Shown here: positions 16,692-25,318 of the stretch, piece after piece
Layout of the letters: each line of letters opens with the position of its first letter
Numbering within the stretch: position 1 is the first letter of the stretch
NCBI GenBank assembly: GCA_020846935.1
Contig: JADLCY010000011.1
Span: 186,001-250,000 of the forward strand
DNA: 64,000 nt
Direction: 5' to 3'
Origin: Gemmatimonadaceae bacterium
GTDB taxonomy: Bacteria; Gemmatimonadota; Gemmatimonadetes; Gemmatimonadales; Gemmatimonadaceae
Position numbers and translations under genes: made by a program
Notes under the pieces: generated by a model
Told to the model about the DNA's origin: nothing
Seen by the model: only the letters and a program-made list of their open reading frames with translations
The model's database searches: none

Positions 16692-17773
16692 GCGTCGAGC
16701 CCGAGCGCGCGCTTGATTCGCCGGATCTGGTTCCGGTGCAGCAGGTCGTGCGCGGCCAGCAGTCTGATAATGTGCCACACACTCTCGGGCCCACGTTCGT
16801 TATGCAGGCCAACGCGCGCCCGTTCCGTTGCCGACAGGCCGCGCGCAAACCGCAGGTTGCGGCCGCGCAGGACGCGGAGCTCGTTGCGCAGGGTCTCGAG
16901 CGGATCGTCGGTGTAGTGCAGACGCGTGGCCCACAGGTCCTGGTCGTACCCCTGGATCGGTGGGGTGTCCTCTGCCACGATCAACCGCACCCGGTAGCCG
17001 TAGACGATCTCGGTATCGACGAGGTGCGAAAGCACCTGGGCGATGCACCACTTGCCGGGCGCTTCGGGGCGCCGCGCGTCGGCCTCGCTGAGCCCGGCCG
17101 TGAGCGCATCGATCGCGTCCGCGGATTCCGCCCACACCGCGAGCGGGTCGCGATCGCCAAGCAGTTCGAGGAGTGATGCCGTGTACTTCGCTCCTTCCTC
17201 GAGCGTGCTCCCCGCCCGATTGGTGAACGGCGTGTCGGCCGCCGCCTCTTCGAGAATGCGCTGGATCTGCGCCAGGTGCCGGCGCTCGTGCTGTCCGATC
17301 ATCAGCACCCATTGGTACAACGTGATGTTGCCCAGCGCGGGATGCGGGAACCGCACCTCGTCGAGCGCGAATCCGTTCGCCTCGGCGGCCCAGGTGTGCA
17401 GGCCCTGACGACTCTTCGACAGGCGTTCGAACAGGCCTGCCGGGTCGGGGCGATCCATTGGCGTGGTGAACGACGGCGCCTGGACCGGATTCACCACCAC
17501 CGGAAGGCGGGACCAATCGAGCGAGTCGAGCAGGCTGGTCTCCGCCGTCTCCGGTCCCAACCCCGCCTCGCGCGCACGCCGGAAGGCTTTGAACAGCGCC
17601 CGCACGGTGGAGTCTTCGACGAGGTGCAGATGGCCGACGATGTCGCGCACCGTCCAGCCACCGGCGTGGGATCGTGCATCCCACTCGCGCGGGCCCAGCG
17701 GCTCGAGGAGACGCTGCAGGTCACGGCGGGCCTCATCCGTGTAGTCGAGGAGTTCGCGGAGTCGCGTGTGCAT
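16688..17773 (-). CDS. Tandem DinB-family protein (two four-helix domains)
   Basis: DinB/YfiT-like metal-binding four-helix-bundle protein of 361 residues, about twice the usual ~160-180. Two domains are visible. The first has WTVRDIVGHLHLVED (His near 45) and GQHERRHLAQIQRIL. The second has WCIAQVLSHLVDTEIV and LLAAHDLLHRNQIRRIKR. Each domain supplies a His in its second helix plus an HxxxH-like pair in its last helix, the family's three-His metal site. Members include thiol transferases and damage-induced proteins of unknown role; the substrate here is not evident, although a bacillithiol gene is present in the window. The ATG at 17773 is used; the frame opens further upstream. Confidence 0.85.
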   Translation of the reverse strand: MHTRLRELLDYTDEARRDLQRLLEPLGPREWDARSHAGGWTVRDIVGHLHLVEDSTVRALFKAFRRAREAGLGPETAETSLLDSLDWSRLPVVVNPVQAPSFTTPMDRPDPAGLFERLSKSRQGLHTWAAEANGFALDEVRFPHPALGNITLYQWVLMIGQHERRHLAQIQRILEEAAADTPFTNRAGSTLEEGAKYTASLLELLGDRDPLAVWAESADAIDALTAGLSEADARRPEAPGKWCIAQVLSHLVDTEIVYGYRVRLIVAEDTPPIQGYDQDLWATRLHYTDDPLETLRNELRVLRGRNLRFARGLSATERARVGLHNERGPESVWHIIRLLAAHDLLHRNQIRRIKRALGLDA

Positions 17774-17877
17774 GGCGGCGCAATCTAGTGAGGGAATCCC
17801 GAACCGTCCCCGGAGCAAACCCGGCAAGTCGGTGAGTAGTGGTCGTCACGTCGCGATGCAACTACTTTCCCGCTGCC

Positions 17878-19578
17878 ATGCGCGATCTCGTTCCCAAGCT
17901 GTTCACTACGCTGCAGCACTACGATCGCGCGCAGTTCGCCCGCGACGTCATGGCCGGGACCATCGTGGGCATCGTCGCCCTTCCCCTGGCGATCGCCTTC
18001 GGGATCGCGAGCGGCGTCACGCCGGAGCGCGGGCTCTACACCGCCATCGTCGCCGGATTCATCATCTCCGCGCTTGGTGGCTCACGCGTGCAGATCGGCG
18101 GGCCCACCGGCGCCTTCGTGGTGATCGTCTACGGCATCGTCACGGAATACGGGCTCGAGGGTCTCACCATCGCGACGCTGCTGGCCGGCGTGATGCTGGT
18201 GGCGATGGGTGTGGCGCGCATGGGAGTGATCATCAAGTTCATTCCGCAGCCGCTGATCACCGGCTTCACGAGCGGCATCGCCGTGATCATCGCGTTGGGG
18301 CAGGTGAAGGATCTGCTCGGCCTTCGAATGGGCGCGGTGCCGGCCGACCTGGCGGGCAAGCTGTCGGCGTACTCAACCAACCTGGGCCTGGCGACACCGT
18401 GGGCCATCGCGATCTCCGCCGGATCGCTCGTGCTGCTCGTGCTGTGGCCCCGCGTGAGCACCCGCATCCCCGGACCGTTGGTGGCCCTCGTGCTCACCAC
18501 GCTCCTGGTGCAGACGTTGGACCTCCCGGTTGAAACGATCGGTTCGCGCTTTGGTGCCTTGAGCGTGACATTGCCCGTGCCGGTCGTCCCGCACCTCACG
18601 TTCACCGAAGCGACGCGCCTGGTGTCCCCGGCGTTCACCATTGCGTTGCTCGGAGCGATTGAATCGCTGCTTTCGGCGGTGGTGTCGGACGGCATGATCG
18701 GCGCACGTCACCGCTCGAACATGGAACTCGTGGCGCAGGGCGTGGCCAACATCGCGTCACCGCTCTTCGGCGGGATTCCGGCCACCGGCGCGATCGCGCG
18801 AACCGCGACCAATGTGAAGAACGGCGGCCGCACGCCGGTGGCTGGCATGGTGCACGCGGTCGTTCTGCTGCTCCTCACGGTGCTGTTCGGTCAGTGGGCA
18901 TCGCGCATTCCCATGGCGACCCTGGCGGCGATCCTCATGGTGGTCGCCTACCACATGAGCGAGTGGCGCACCTTTGTCGATGAGTTGCGCGGACCGCGCG
19001 CCGACATCGCGATCATGCTCGTGGCGTTCGTGCTCACGGTGGTGGTCGACCTGACCGTGGCGATCGAGGTGGGCATGGTACTCGCGGCGTTCCTGTTCAT
19101 GCATCGTATGGCCGAGGCCACCACGGTCTCGGTGGTGACACAGGAACTCTCAAGGGCCCGTGATGGCCGCGAAGAACTGACGCGGGCATCGGATGTGCCG
19201 CCGGGGGTCGAAGTGTTCGAGATCAGCGGAGCGTTCTTCTTTGGTGCGGCCGAGGCGTTCAAGGAAACGCTGTTGACCGTTGGCAGTCGGCCCAGGGTTC
19301 TGATCATTCGCATGCGCGACGTGTCGATGCTCGACGCCACCGGCCTGCGCGCCCTGCGCGATGTGGTGCGGCGGAGCCAGGCCACCCGAACCCTGGTGCT
19401 GGTAAGCGAGATCCACTCGCAGCCGCTCCTGGTGCTGGAGCGTTCGGCGCTGGGCGAAGAGCTGGGTTCCGACGCTATCTTCCTCACCCTCGACGATGCC
19501 CTTGACCGGGCCCGGGCGTTCCTGGCGGATCGAACCCCGACACCGATCGCGACGCCGGTGTCCGGCCCTGATCGTTAG
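17878..19578 (+). CDS. SulP-family anion transporter with STAS domain
   Basis: Inner-membrane anion carrier (sulfate, bicarbonate or dicarboxylate class) of 566 residues. The membrane part (about 20-410) begins with the family signature DVMAGTIVGIVALPLAIAFGIASGV and GGPTGAFVVIV. The cytoplasmic STAS domain occupies about 430-550 (VEVFEISGAFFFGAAEAF ... VLIIRMRDVSMLDATGLRAL). Substrate cannot be assigned. The ATG at 17878 (MRDLVPKLF) is preferred over a GTG 39 bases upstream. Its TAG stop lies inside a CGTTAGGC octamer and overlaps the TAA of the convergent gene. Confidence 0.94.
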   Translation: MRDLVPKLFTTLQHYDRAQFARDVMAGTIVGIVALPLAIAFGIASGVTPERGLYTAIVAGFIISALGGSRVQIGGPTGAFVVIVYGIVTEYGLEGLTIATLLAGVMLVAMGVARMGVIIKFIPQPLITGFTSGIAVIIALGQVKDLLGLRMGAVPADLAGKLSAYSTNLGLATPWAIAISAGSLVLLVLWPRVSTRIPGPLVALVLTTLLVQTLDLPVETIGSRFGALSVTLPVPVVPHLTFTEATRLVSPAFTIALLGAIESLLSAVVSDGMIGARHRSNMELVAQGVANIASPLFGGIPATGAIARTATNVKNGGRTPVAGMVHAVVLLLLTVLFGQWASRIPMATLAAILMVVAYHMSEWRTFVDELRGPRADIAIMLVAFVLTVVVDLTVAIEVGMVLAAFLFMHRMAEATTVSVVTQELSRARDGREELTRASDVPPGVEVFEISGAFFFGAAEAFKETLLTVGSRPRVLIIRMRDVSMLDATGLRALRDVVRRSQATRTLVLVSEIHSQPLLVLERSALGEELGSDAIFLTLDDALDRARAFLADRTPTPIATPVSGPDR

Positions 19579-19580
19579 GC
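19573..19580 (+). repeat. CGTTAGGC octamer carrying two opposed stop codons
   Basis: One of 15 exact copies. Here it supplies TAG for the SulP gene on the plus strand and TAA for the small membrane gene on the minus strand, so the two convergent genes overlap by 4 bases. Confidence 0.85.
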
Positions 19581-19856
19581 GCCGGGCGGGAGGGCCCGTC
19601 GAATGTCGCGCTGGCCGTTGGCCACGCCGAGGCCCACGCTCACCCCGAACGCGATCGCCGTGCCCCCACCGATGATTGGGAGCAGCGCCGCAGCGAGCCC
19701 CCCCACCGCCAGCGCCCCAGCACCCGCGAGGATGGGAGCGAACCCTGACTGCGCACCGTCAACGTAGCGCAGCCGGTCCCGAACGAAGGCACGCGCCTGG
19801 GTGTATCCGATGAGGGCGGCCGCGGCCGAAATGGCGAAGGCAATGAGACCAATCAT
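19575..19856 (-). CDS. Small glycine-rich membrane protein, unknown
   Basis: This 93-residue protein is not recognised. It has a membrane segment at about 2-18 (IGLIAFAISAAAALIGYTQ), a charged stretch AFVRDRLRYVDGAQ, and a second, longer glycine-rich hydrophobic region (about 43-80, ILAGAGALAVGGLAAALLPIIGGGTAIAFGVSVGLG) of the kind found in small two-helix membrane proteins. The ATG at 19856 is the most likely start; an open frame continues upstream but would run into the divergent quinone oxidoreductase. Confidence 0.6.
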   Translation of the reverse strand: MIGLIAFAISAAAALIGYTQARAFVRDRLRYVDGAQSGFAPILAGAGALAVGGLAAALLPIIGGGTAIAFGVSVGLGVANGQRDIRRALPPGA

Positions 19857-19976
19857 GAGTCGGCTGGTGAAGTCTTGCGCCGTCACTACGCAGCGTGTGG
19901 TGGCTGTGTTTCGCGGCGTGCTGCCCCTCGCCGCGACGTCCCGGTAGCTTGGCACCTTCCCAGGCCGGAGCGACCC

Positions 19977-20966
19977 ATGCGCGCGGCGATCATTACCAGC
20001 TTTGGTGGCCCTGAAGTCCTCGCGGTGCGCGAAGTGTCCGACCCCGTGGCCGGCGAGGCGCAGGTGCTCGTGCGCGTTCGGGCGAGCGCGCTCAACCGTG
20101 CAGACATCCTCCAGCGTCTTGGCCGCTATCCCGCCCCACCGGGTGCACCCACCGACGTCGCAGGCATCGAGTTCGCCGGCGAGGTCGCTGCCTGTGGCCC
20201 CGGCGTCACCAGATGGCAGCCCGGCGATCGCGTGTACGGCATCACCGGCGGCGGGGGCCACGCCCAGTTGCTGGTCGCGCACGAGCGTACCATCGTGCGC
20301 ATCCCCGATCGGTGGTCGTTCATCGAGGCAGCGGCGATTCCCGAAGCGTTCATCACGGCGCACGACGCGCTGGTCTCGCAGGCCGGGCTCGAGGCCGGTG
20401 AATCGGTCCTGATTCATGCGATCGGCAGTGGCGTCGGCCTGGCCGCCTCGCAGCTCGCGCACGCACTCGGCGCCCGGGTCTTCGGCACGACGCGCAGCCG
20501 TGCCAAGCTCGATCGTGCGCGCGAGTTCGGCATGGACGACGGGCTCGTCGTCGGCGACACGCTCGACACGTTAGGCAGCGCCGTCGACGCGTTCACCGCA
20601 GGCGCCGGTATCCACGTCACGCTCGACCTGCTCGGCGGGCCCTACCTCGGCGCCAGTCTGCGCGTGGCCGCACTGCGGGGCCGTGTCATGCTGGTCGGCA
20701 CGATCGCTGGCGCCACCAGCACCCTCGATCATCGCATTGTGCTGGCCAGGCAGCTCACGTTGCGCGGCACGGTGCTCCGCCCCCGATCGCTCGCCGAAAA
20801 GGTCGCGGCGTCGGAAGCATTCGACCGCGACGTGACGCCGCTGTTGGCCGCCGGCTCCGTGCGGCCCGTCGTGGACTGCGTATTCCCGCTCGGCGAAATC
20901 GCCGCCGCGCACGCGGCGATGGAATCGAACACCACGTTCGGAAAGGTGGTGGTCGACCTGGGCTGA
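19977..20966 (+). CDS. Zinc-independent quinone oxidoreductase-like NADPH dehydrogenase
   Basis: Medium-chain dehydrogenase/reductase of the quinone oxidoreductase (QOR/TP53I3) branch, 329 residues. It would reduce quinones or enones with NADPH. The GroES-like N-terminal half has ASALNRADILQRLGRYP and AGIEFAGEVAACGPGV. The Rossmann half has the nucleotide loop HAIGSGVGLAASQLAHALGA and the NADPH-type TTRSRAKLDRA. Cysteines of the structural zinc loop are absent, as expected for this branch. The ATG at 19977 follows a GGAG-type site. It carries a CGTTAGGC octamer (20569-20576), read as Leu(TTA)-Gly. Confidence 0.92.
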   Translation: MRAAIITSFGGPEVLAVREVSDPVAGEAQVLVRVRASALNRADILQRLGRYPAPPGAPTDVAGIEFAGEVAACGPGVTRWQPGDRVYGITGGGGHAQLLVAHERTIVRIPDRWSFIEAAAIPEAFITAHDALVSQAGLEAGESVLIHAIGSGVGLAASQLAHALGARVFGTTRSRAKLDRAREFGMDDGLVVGDTLDTLGSAVDAFTAGAGIHVTLDLLGGPYLGASLRVAALRGRVMLVGTIAGATSTLDHRIVLARQLTLRGTVLRPRSLAEKVAASEAFDRDVTPLLAAGSVRPVVDCVFPLGEIAAAHAAMESNTTFGKVVVDLG

Positions 20967-20993
20967 GCCGGAATTTGAAATTGGTTCGGTTTG

Positions 20994-21581
20994 ATGAACC
21001 AGCTCCTGGAACTTGCACGGCGGGTTCGGCGTATTTATGCATATACCGTGCATAACCTCGCATCTCGCCGCCGTCCGGCCCACCCGCGAACACCCACCCG
21101 CGCGCACCTCAGTGCAACGCACGCGGCGCGCGCGGCACGTCCCGGTGACGCCGCCGACATCCACGCGCTCATTGCCACGTTCGTGGACGATGGTCGCCTG
21201 CTCCCGCGCGCGTTGCACGAGGTGGAGTCCGCCCTCGACGACTTCGTCGTGATCGTGGATCGCCACGATCGCGTGCAGGCCTGCGCCGCGCTGGCCGAGT
21301 ATTCCCCGTCGCTCGCCGAGGTGTCGTCGGTGGCGGTGGCGCCGCAGGCCCAGGGCATGGGCCTGGGCTCGCTCGCCGTGCGGAGCGTCGAGGCCGTGGC
21401 GCGTCGCCGAGGCGTGGTCGAGCTGTTCGCGCTGTCGCTCGCCGAGCCCTTCTTTGTGTCGCTCGGGTATGCCCGCACCCACCTCGCGGCCTTCCCCGAG
21501 AAGGTTGCCCGCTACGAGGCACTCGTCGACCGCGGGGTATCGGTGACCCCGAAGGCCTGCTTCCACAAGACGATCGCCTAA
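20994..21581 (+). CDS. ArgA-like GNAT acetyltransferase (probable N-acetylglutamate synthase)
   Basis: GNAT-fold acyltransferase of about 195 residues. The conserved part begins near residue 48 (AARPGDAADIHALIATFVDDGRLLPR) and has the acetyl-CoA loop VAPQAQGMGLGSLAV. Together with ELFALSLAEPFFVSLGY and the C-terminal CFHKTI this closely matches stand-alone ArgA-like synthases that make N-acetylglutamate, the first step of arginine synthesis. The lead of ~45 residues is not family-like. The ATG at 20994 is used, but a GTG at 21048 inside the palindrome is possible and would shorten it to 177 residues. The gene ends with TAA inside a CGTTAGGC octamer. The upstream palindrome suggests arginine control. 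Confidence 0.8.
   Translation: MNQLLELARRVRRIYAYTVHNLASRRRPAHPRTPTRAHLSATHAARAARPGDAADIHALIATFVDDGRLLPRALHEVESALDDFVVIVDRHDRVQACAALAEYSPSLAEVSSVAVAPQAQGMGLGSLAVRSVEAVARRRGVVELFALSLAEPFFVSLGYARTHLAAFPEKVARYEALVDRGVSVTPKACFHKTIA
21035..21055 (+). promoter_or_regulatory. ARG-box-like inverted repeat
   Basis: A perfect 7-base inverted repeat, TTATGCA, a 7-base spacer, then TGCATAA, in strikingly A+T-rich sequence for this genome. The TGCATA core resembles arginine-repressor operators described in other bacteria, and the gene here is ArgA-like. Assignment as an ArgR site is inference. It overlaps the possible start codons of the gene, where a repressor could block transcription. Confidence 0.5.
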
Positions 21582-21583
21582 CG
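21576..21583 (-). repeat. CGTTAGGC octamer at the end of the ArgA-like gene
   Basis: Exact copy read on the minus strand (GCCTAACG on the plus strand). It supplies the TAA stop of the acetyltransferase. Confidence 0.8.
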
Positions 21584-21709
21584 ATCGCCCGGCGCTCCCA
21601 GGCGCCGCTGAGGCACGACCCCACTCGACGCTGTCGGTTGTGCCGACGGACGGCCGGCAGCAGTTTCCCGTGCCCGGCTCTCCGGGCGTTCCCCTGCGAG
21701 GAGACAGCG

Positions 21710-23344
21710 ATGCACGGCCTGATGATGGACATGCCCCTGTCCGTCCCGATGATGATCCGCCGCGCCCTGACCTCGTTCAGTGGGCGACCGGTCGTGCACC
21801 GACGACCGGACCGCGCCGTGGCTCGGACCACGTATGGCGACCTGATCCCGCGCGCCGGTCGGCTCGCGCAGGCGCTGCGGCGGCTCGGGGTGCGTCCGGG
21901 CGATCGTGTGGCCACGCTCGCGTGGAACCACGCGCGCCACGTCGAGGCGTACTTTGCGATCCCGTGCCTGGGTGCGGTGCTCCACACCCTGAATCTGCGG
22001 CTGCACCCGGACGACATCGCGTTCATCGCCAACCACGCCGCGGATCGCGTCATCCTCGTGGACAAGGTGCTGTGGCCGCTGTGGGAGAAAGTGGCCGGCC
22101 GGGTGAAGCCCGAGCACGTCATCGTGATGTCGGACGACGGCGACGCACCGCCGGGAACCCTGGACTACGAGGCACTCATCAGCGGCGAGTCTGACGCGTG
22201 GTCGTGGGACGACGTCGCCGAGCATGAAGCCGCGGCCATGTGTTACACCTCCGGCACGACGGGCGCCCCCAAGGGCGTGCTGTATTCGCACCGCTCGATC
22301 ACCTTGCATGCGCTGGGTCTCGGCCTCGTGCAGGCCTTCGGGCTGAGCGACCGCGACGTGGTGCTCCCCGTCGTGCCGATGTTCCACGTGAACGCGTGGG
22401 GGCTGCCGTTCGCATGCGCCTTTCTGGGCAGCGGCCAGGTGCATCCCGGCCCACACCTCGATCCGGCGTCGCTCCTCGGCCTGCTTCAGGACGAACGCGT
22501 CACCCTGACCGCGGGCGTCCCCACGATCTGGCTCGGGATCCTGCAGGCCCTCGACGCCGCGCCCGGCACCTACAAGCTCGATGCCTTGCACACCATGGTG
22601 GTGGGAGGCGCCGCGGTGCCCGAGTCTGTCATCCGCGCGTTTCGCGAGCGTCACGGTCTCAACGTCGTTCATGCCTGGGGCATGACGGAGACCTCGCCCC
22701 TCGGGACCGTGAGTCGGCTGACCCCGGAGCTCGACACGGCCAGCGACGACGTGAAGTACGCGTATCGCGCCAGACAGGGTCGACCGATGGCATGTGTCGA
22801 GGTGCGCGCCCGGAACGAGGAGGGACTGGTCGCGTGGGATGGCGCGACGATGGGCGAGCTCGAGGTGCGTGGCCCCTGGGTCGCACGCGGCTACTACCAG
22901 TTGTATGGCACGAGTGATCGCTTTACCAGCGACGGCTGGTTCCGCACGGGCGATGTGGTGACCATCGACGCGCTGGGCTACGTCACGATCCAGGATCGGG
23001 CCAAGGACCTGGTGAAGTCCGGCGGCGAATGGATCAGTTCCGTCGCGCTGGAGGGCGCGCTGATGGGGCACCCCGACGTCGCCGAGGCCGCGGTGGTCGC
23101 GATCGCGCACCCACGATGGGATGAACGTCCACTCGCTCTCGTCGTCGTGAAGGAGGGGCGCAGTGTCGACGAGGCGGCCCTGCGGGCCTTCCTTGCCGAG
23201 CGTTTTGCCAAGTGGTGGGTCCCGGACGCGATCGTCCGGGTCGACGCCATCCCGAAAACGAGCGCAGGAAAGTTCCACAAGAGCGTCATGCGCGAGCAGT
23301 TCCGGGAGCACTATGGCAGCGGGCGACCCGCCGCCGGCGGGTGA
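21710..23344 (+). CDS. Fatty acyl-CoA synthetase (AMP-forming)
   Basis: Activates a carboxylic acid to its CoA thioester through an acyl-AMP intermediate. It has 544 residues, in the range of AlkK/FadD-type ligases for medium or long chains. Motifs: the P-loop YTSGTTGAPKGVLYSHRS (about 182-199), the ANL signature GWFRTGDVVTIDALGY, the hinge QDRAKDLVKSGGEWI, and the C-terminal catalytic Lys region PKTSAGKFHKSVM. The start is fixed by AGGAG seven bases before the ATG at 21710; the frame is open upstream to 21638 but without such a site. The gene overlaps the Pol IV gene by 32 bases. Confidence 0.93.
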   Translation: MHGLMMDMPLSVPMMIRRALTSFSGRPVVHRRPDRAVARTTYGDLIPRAGRLAQALRRLGVRPGDRVATLAWNHARHVEAYFAIPCLGAVLHTLNLRLHPDDIAFIANHAADRVILVDKVLWPLWEKVAGRVKPEHVIVMSDDGDAPPGTLDYEALISGESDAWSWDDVAEHEAAAMCYTSGTTGAPKGVLYSHRSITLHALGLGLVQAFGLSDRDVVLPVVPMFHVNAWGLPFACAFLGSGQVHPGPHLDPASLLGLLQDERVTLTAGVPTIWLGILQALDAAPGTYKLDALHTMVVGGAAVPESVIRAFRERHGLNVVHAWGMTETSPLGTVSRLTPELDTASDDVKYAYRARQGRPMACVEVRARNEEGLVAWDGATMGELEVRGPWVARGYYQLYGTSDRFTSDGWFRTGDVVTIDALGYVTIQDRAKDLVKSGGEWISSVALEGALMGHPDVAEAAVVAIAHPRWDERPLALVVVKEGRSVDEAALRAFLAERFAKWWVPDAIVRVDAIPKTSAGKFHKSVMREQFREHYGSGRPAAGG

Positions 23345-24581
23345 TCCGCCCGCGCGGCGGATCATCCTCGTCGACGCCGACGCGTTCTTCGTCGCCGTGG
23401 CCCGGCTCGTTGATCCCGCCGGGGCTGGCCGCGCTCGGCTGCTGATCGTTGGCGGTGGCGGCACGCGAGGCGTGGTCTGTTCCGCGTCCTACGAAACGCG
23501 CGAGTTTGGCGTGCGCTCGGCCATGCCAACGGCGCGCGCGCTGCGATTGTGCCCCGGCGCGATGGTCGTCCCGGTGCCGCACAGCGTCTGTGGGCAGAAG
23601 AGTCGCGAGATCCGTGCGGCGCTCGAGCGGTTCTCGCCCGTGGTCCAGGGGGCGAGCATCGACGAGTGGTATGTGGACCTGAGCGGCACCGAGGCTCTGT
23701 ACGCTCACGCCTCGCTGCGCGACGTGGCGCACCGGATCCGCGCCGCAGTGCAGGCGGAGACCGGGCTCACGGTGTCCATCGGTGGCGCCACGAATCGTTT
23801 GGTGGCCAAGATCGCCGTGGAGCGCGCCAAGCCCAAACCGGGAACGCACGCCGACGGCGTGTTCGTCGTTGCGCCGGGCCAGGAGTCGGCGTTCCTGGAG
23901 ACCGTCGCGCTCGCCGACATCCCCCTGGTCGGGCCGCGATTTCGCGAATCGCTTGCGTCCAGGGGGCTGCGCACCGTCAGCGACGTGCTCGCCGTGGACC
24001 TCGCGTCGCTCACGAGGATGCTGGGTGCGCGCGCGGCCCGGTGGCTCCACGATCGCGTGCGCGGGATCGACGATTCGGCGGTTCGCTCGCGCGACATGGC
24101 GCGCAGCCTGAGTCACGAGGAGACGTTCGGCCACGATCTGTCGAGCGACGAGGACCTCGACCGCGAACTCGTGCACCTGGTCACGCGGGTCGCCCACGAC
24201 CTGCGCCACGACGGGCTGATGGCCCGCACCGTGACACTCAAGCTGCGCGACGGCGACTTCACCACGCGGAGCGCAGGGCGAACGCTCCCGGCCGCCGTGC
24301 TCTCCGACCGCGTGATCCTGACCACGGCGCGCGCGCTCCTCGCCAGGCTGCGGCGTGCCAGGCGCGTGCCCGCGCGCCTCCTCGGCGTCGCCCTCACCGG
24401 ACTCGAGGACGCGGACGTCGACACCCAGCTCTCGCTCTTTGCCGGCGACGTGACGAGCCCGGTGGAATCGCAGAAGGACCGGGCGCTGTCACAGGCCATC
24501 GACGCGGTGCGGCAGCGCTTTGGCCGCGACGCGGTCGTGCCCGGGCGCCTCGCCGACGGGAAGCGGCGCCTGCGGCGTTAG
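23313..24581 (+). CDS. dinB: Y-family DNA polymerase IV
   Basis: Translesion DNA polymerase of 422 residues. Palm motifs IILVDADAFFVAVA (first metal Asp; steric-gate Phe region) and SIDEWYVDLSGTEAL (the catalytic Asp-Glu pair of the family) are intact, and VSIGGATNRLVAKIAVERAKP marks the fingers/palm. A helix-hairpin-helix region (ADIPLVGPRFRESLASRGLRTVSDVL) and the little-finger domain follow. The C-terminus has the beta-clamp-like tail LSLFAGD. The ATG at 23313 lies inside the end of the acyl-CoA synthetase gene, a 32-base overlap that suggests co-translation. The TAG stop lies in a CGTTAGGC octamer (24576-24583). Confidence 0.93.
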   Translation: MAAGDPPPAGDPPARRIILVDADAFFVAVARLVDPAGAGRARLLIVGGGGTRGVVCSASYETREFGVRSAMPTARALRLCPGAMVVPVPHSVCGQKSREIRAALERFSPVVQGASIDEWYVDLSGTEALYAHASLRDVAHRIRAAVQAETGLTVSIGGATNRLVAKIAVERAKPKPGTHADGVFVVAPGQESAFLETVALADIPLVGPRFRESLASRGLRTVSDVLAVDLASLTRMLGARAARWLHDRVRGIDDSAVRSRDMARSLSHEETFGHDLSSDEDLDRELVHLVTRVAHDLRHDGLMARTVTLKLRDGDFTTRSAGRTLPAAVLSDRVILTTARALLARLRRARRVPARLLGVALTGLEDADVDTQLSLFAGDVTSPVESQKDRALSQAIDAVRQRFGRDAVVPGRLADGKRRLRR

Positions 24582-24583
24582 GC
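24576..24583 (+). repeat. CGTTAGGC octamer at the dinB stop
   Basis: Exact copy; TAG within it terminates the Pol IV gene. The neighbouring minus-strand lipoprotein gene ends 11 bases further on and does not use it. Confidence 0.8.
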
Positions 24584-24591
24584 GTGCGCGA

Positions 24592-25107
24592 TCACGGCCG
24601 CGGTTGCGGCAACCCCGCCGAAAGCGCGTTGGCGATGCGCTCCTGGCTCCGCTCATTCCGGGTGAAAACGAGCGCCGCGAGGTTGTTCGACGTCACGAGC
24701 AGCGGCAGGACGGGATAGCTCCGTCGCTGCCCCCGGAGCGAGACGCTCAGGCTGTCGAGGCGATCCGTGTCTGCGCGCCTGGCCTCGGCGGTGCCGTAGA
24801 GAAACACCTGAACTTCGTCACCAGGTACGCCCACGTCGTACCCGATGCCAGGGACAGAAAACAGGTCCAGTGTCACCGCCTCCGGGCGGCGGGTGGCCAC
24901 GAGGCCGGCGTGCAGCATCCGGTCCTCGACGGAGCAGCGCGCCCAAAGCCCGGACAGCCGGCAGGCGGTGTCGCCAGGCGCGGCCGCCGGCGGCGTCACG
25001 ACCACCCTGGGTGAATCGACGGCGGCATCGCGCGACTCGCGCGGCCCGGCGCAGCCGGCAAGCAGGACGACGGCGGACCTAACGAGACCACGCGGCGGAC
25101 GCAGCAT
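24592..25107 (-). CDS. Predicted lipoprotein, unknown
   Basis: This 171-residue protein has a short basic lead (MLRPPRGLVRSAVVLLAGC), the lipobox LLAGC placing the lipidated Cys at about 19, and then a Ser/Pro-rich linker. The mature part resembles no family I know. It contains LWARCSVEDRMLHAGLVATRRPEAVTLDLF and two further Cys (in TACRL and ARCSV) that could form a disulfide in the periplasm. It is transcribed alone toward dinB, with 10 bases separating the two stop codons. Confidence 0.72.
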   Translation of the reverse strand: MLRPPRGLVRSAVVLLAGCAGPRESRDAAVDSPRVVVTPPAAAPGDTACRLSGLWARCSVEDRMLHAGLVATRRPEAVTLDLFSVPGIGYDVGVPGDEVQVFLYGTAEARRADTDRLDSLSVSLRGQRRSYPVLPLLVTSNNLAALVFTRNERSQERIANALSAGLPQPRP

Positions 25108-25318
25108 GAGTCCAAGATACGTCGCGACGGCGGACGCCGGAACCGCCGCCTCCGGCCGACCGCGGTCGCGAGCCGCCGCGCTCCGTCAACGGTCGATCGA
25201 GCAGCACGAGGAGATCGCGCCGGTGTTCGCGCAGTGAAGGTTCAGCCTTTCCGGTCGCGCACGACCGGCATTACTTGAAGGCGCGCTGCTCCCGCTCCCA
25301 CCCCCCGATCCATCCCCC

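Noticed and set aside
21578-23464. 628-residue open frame on the minus strand
   Set aside because: It is antisense to the acyl-CoA synthetase, is rich in Arg/His/Gly without domain motifs, and the plus-strand gene has full motifs and a good ribosome site. Long antisense frames are common in G+C-rich DNA.
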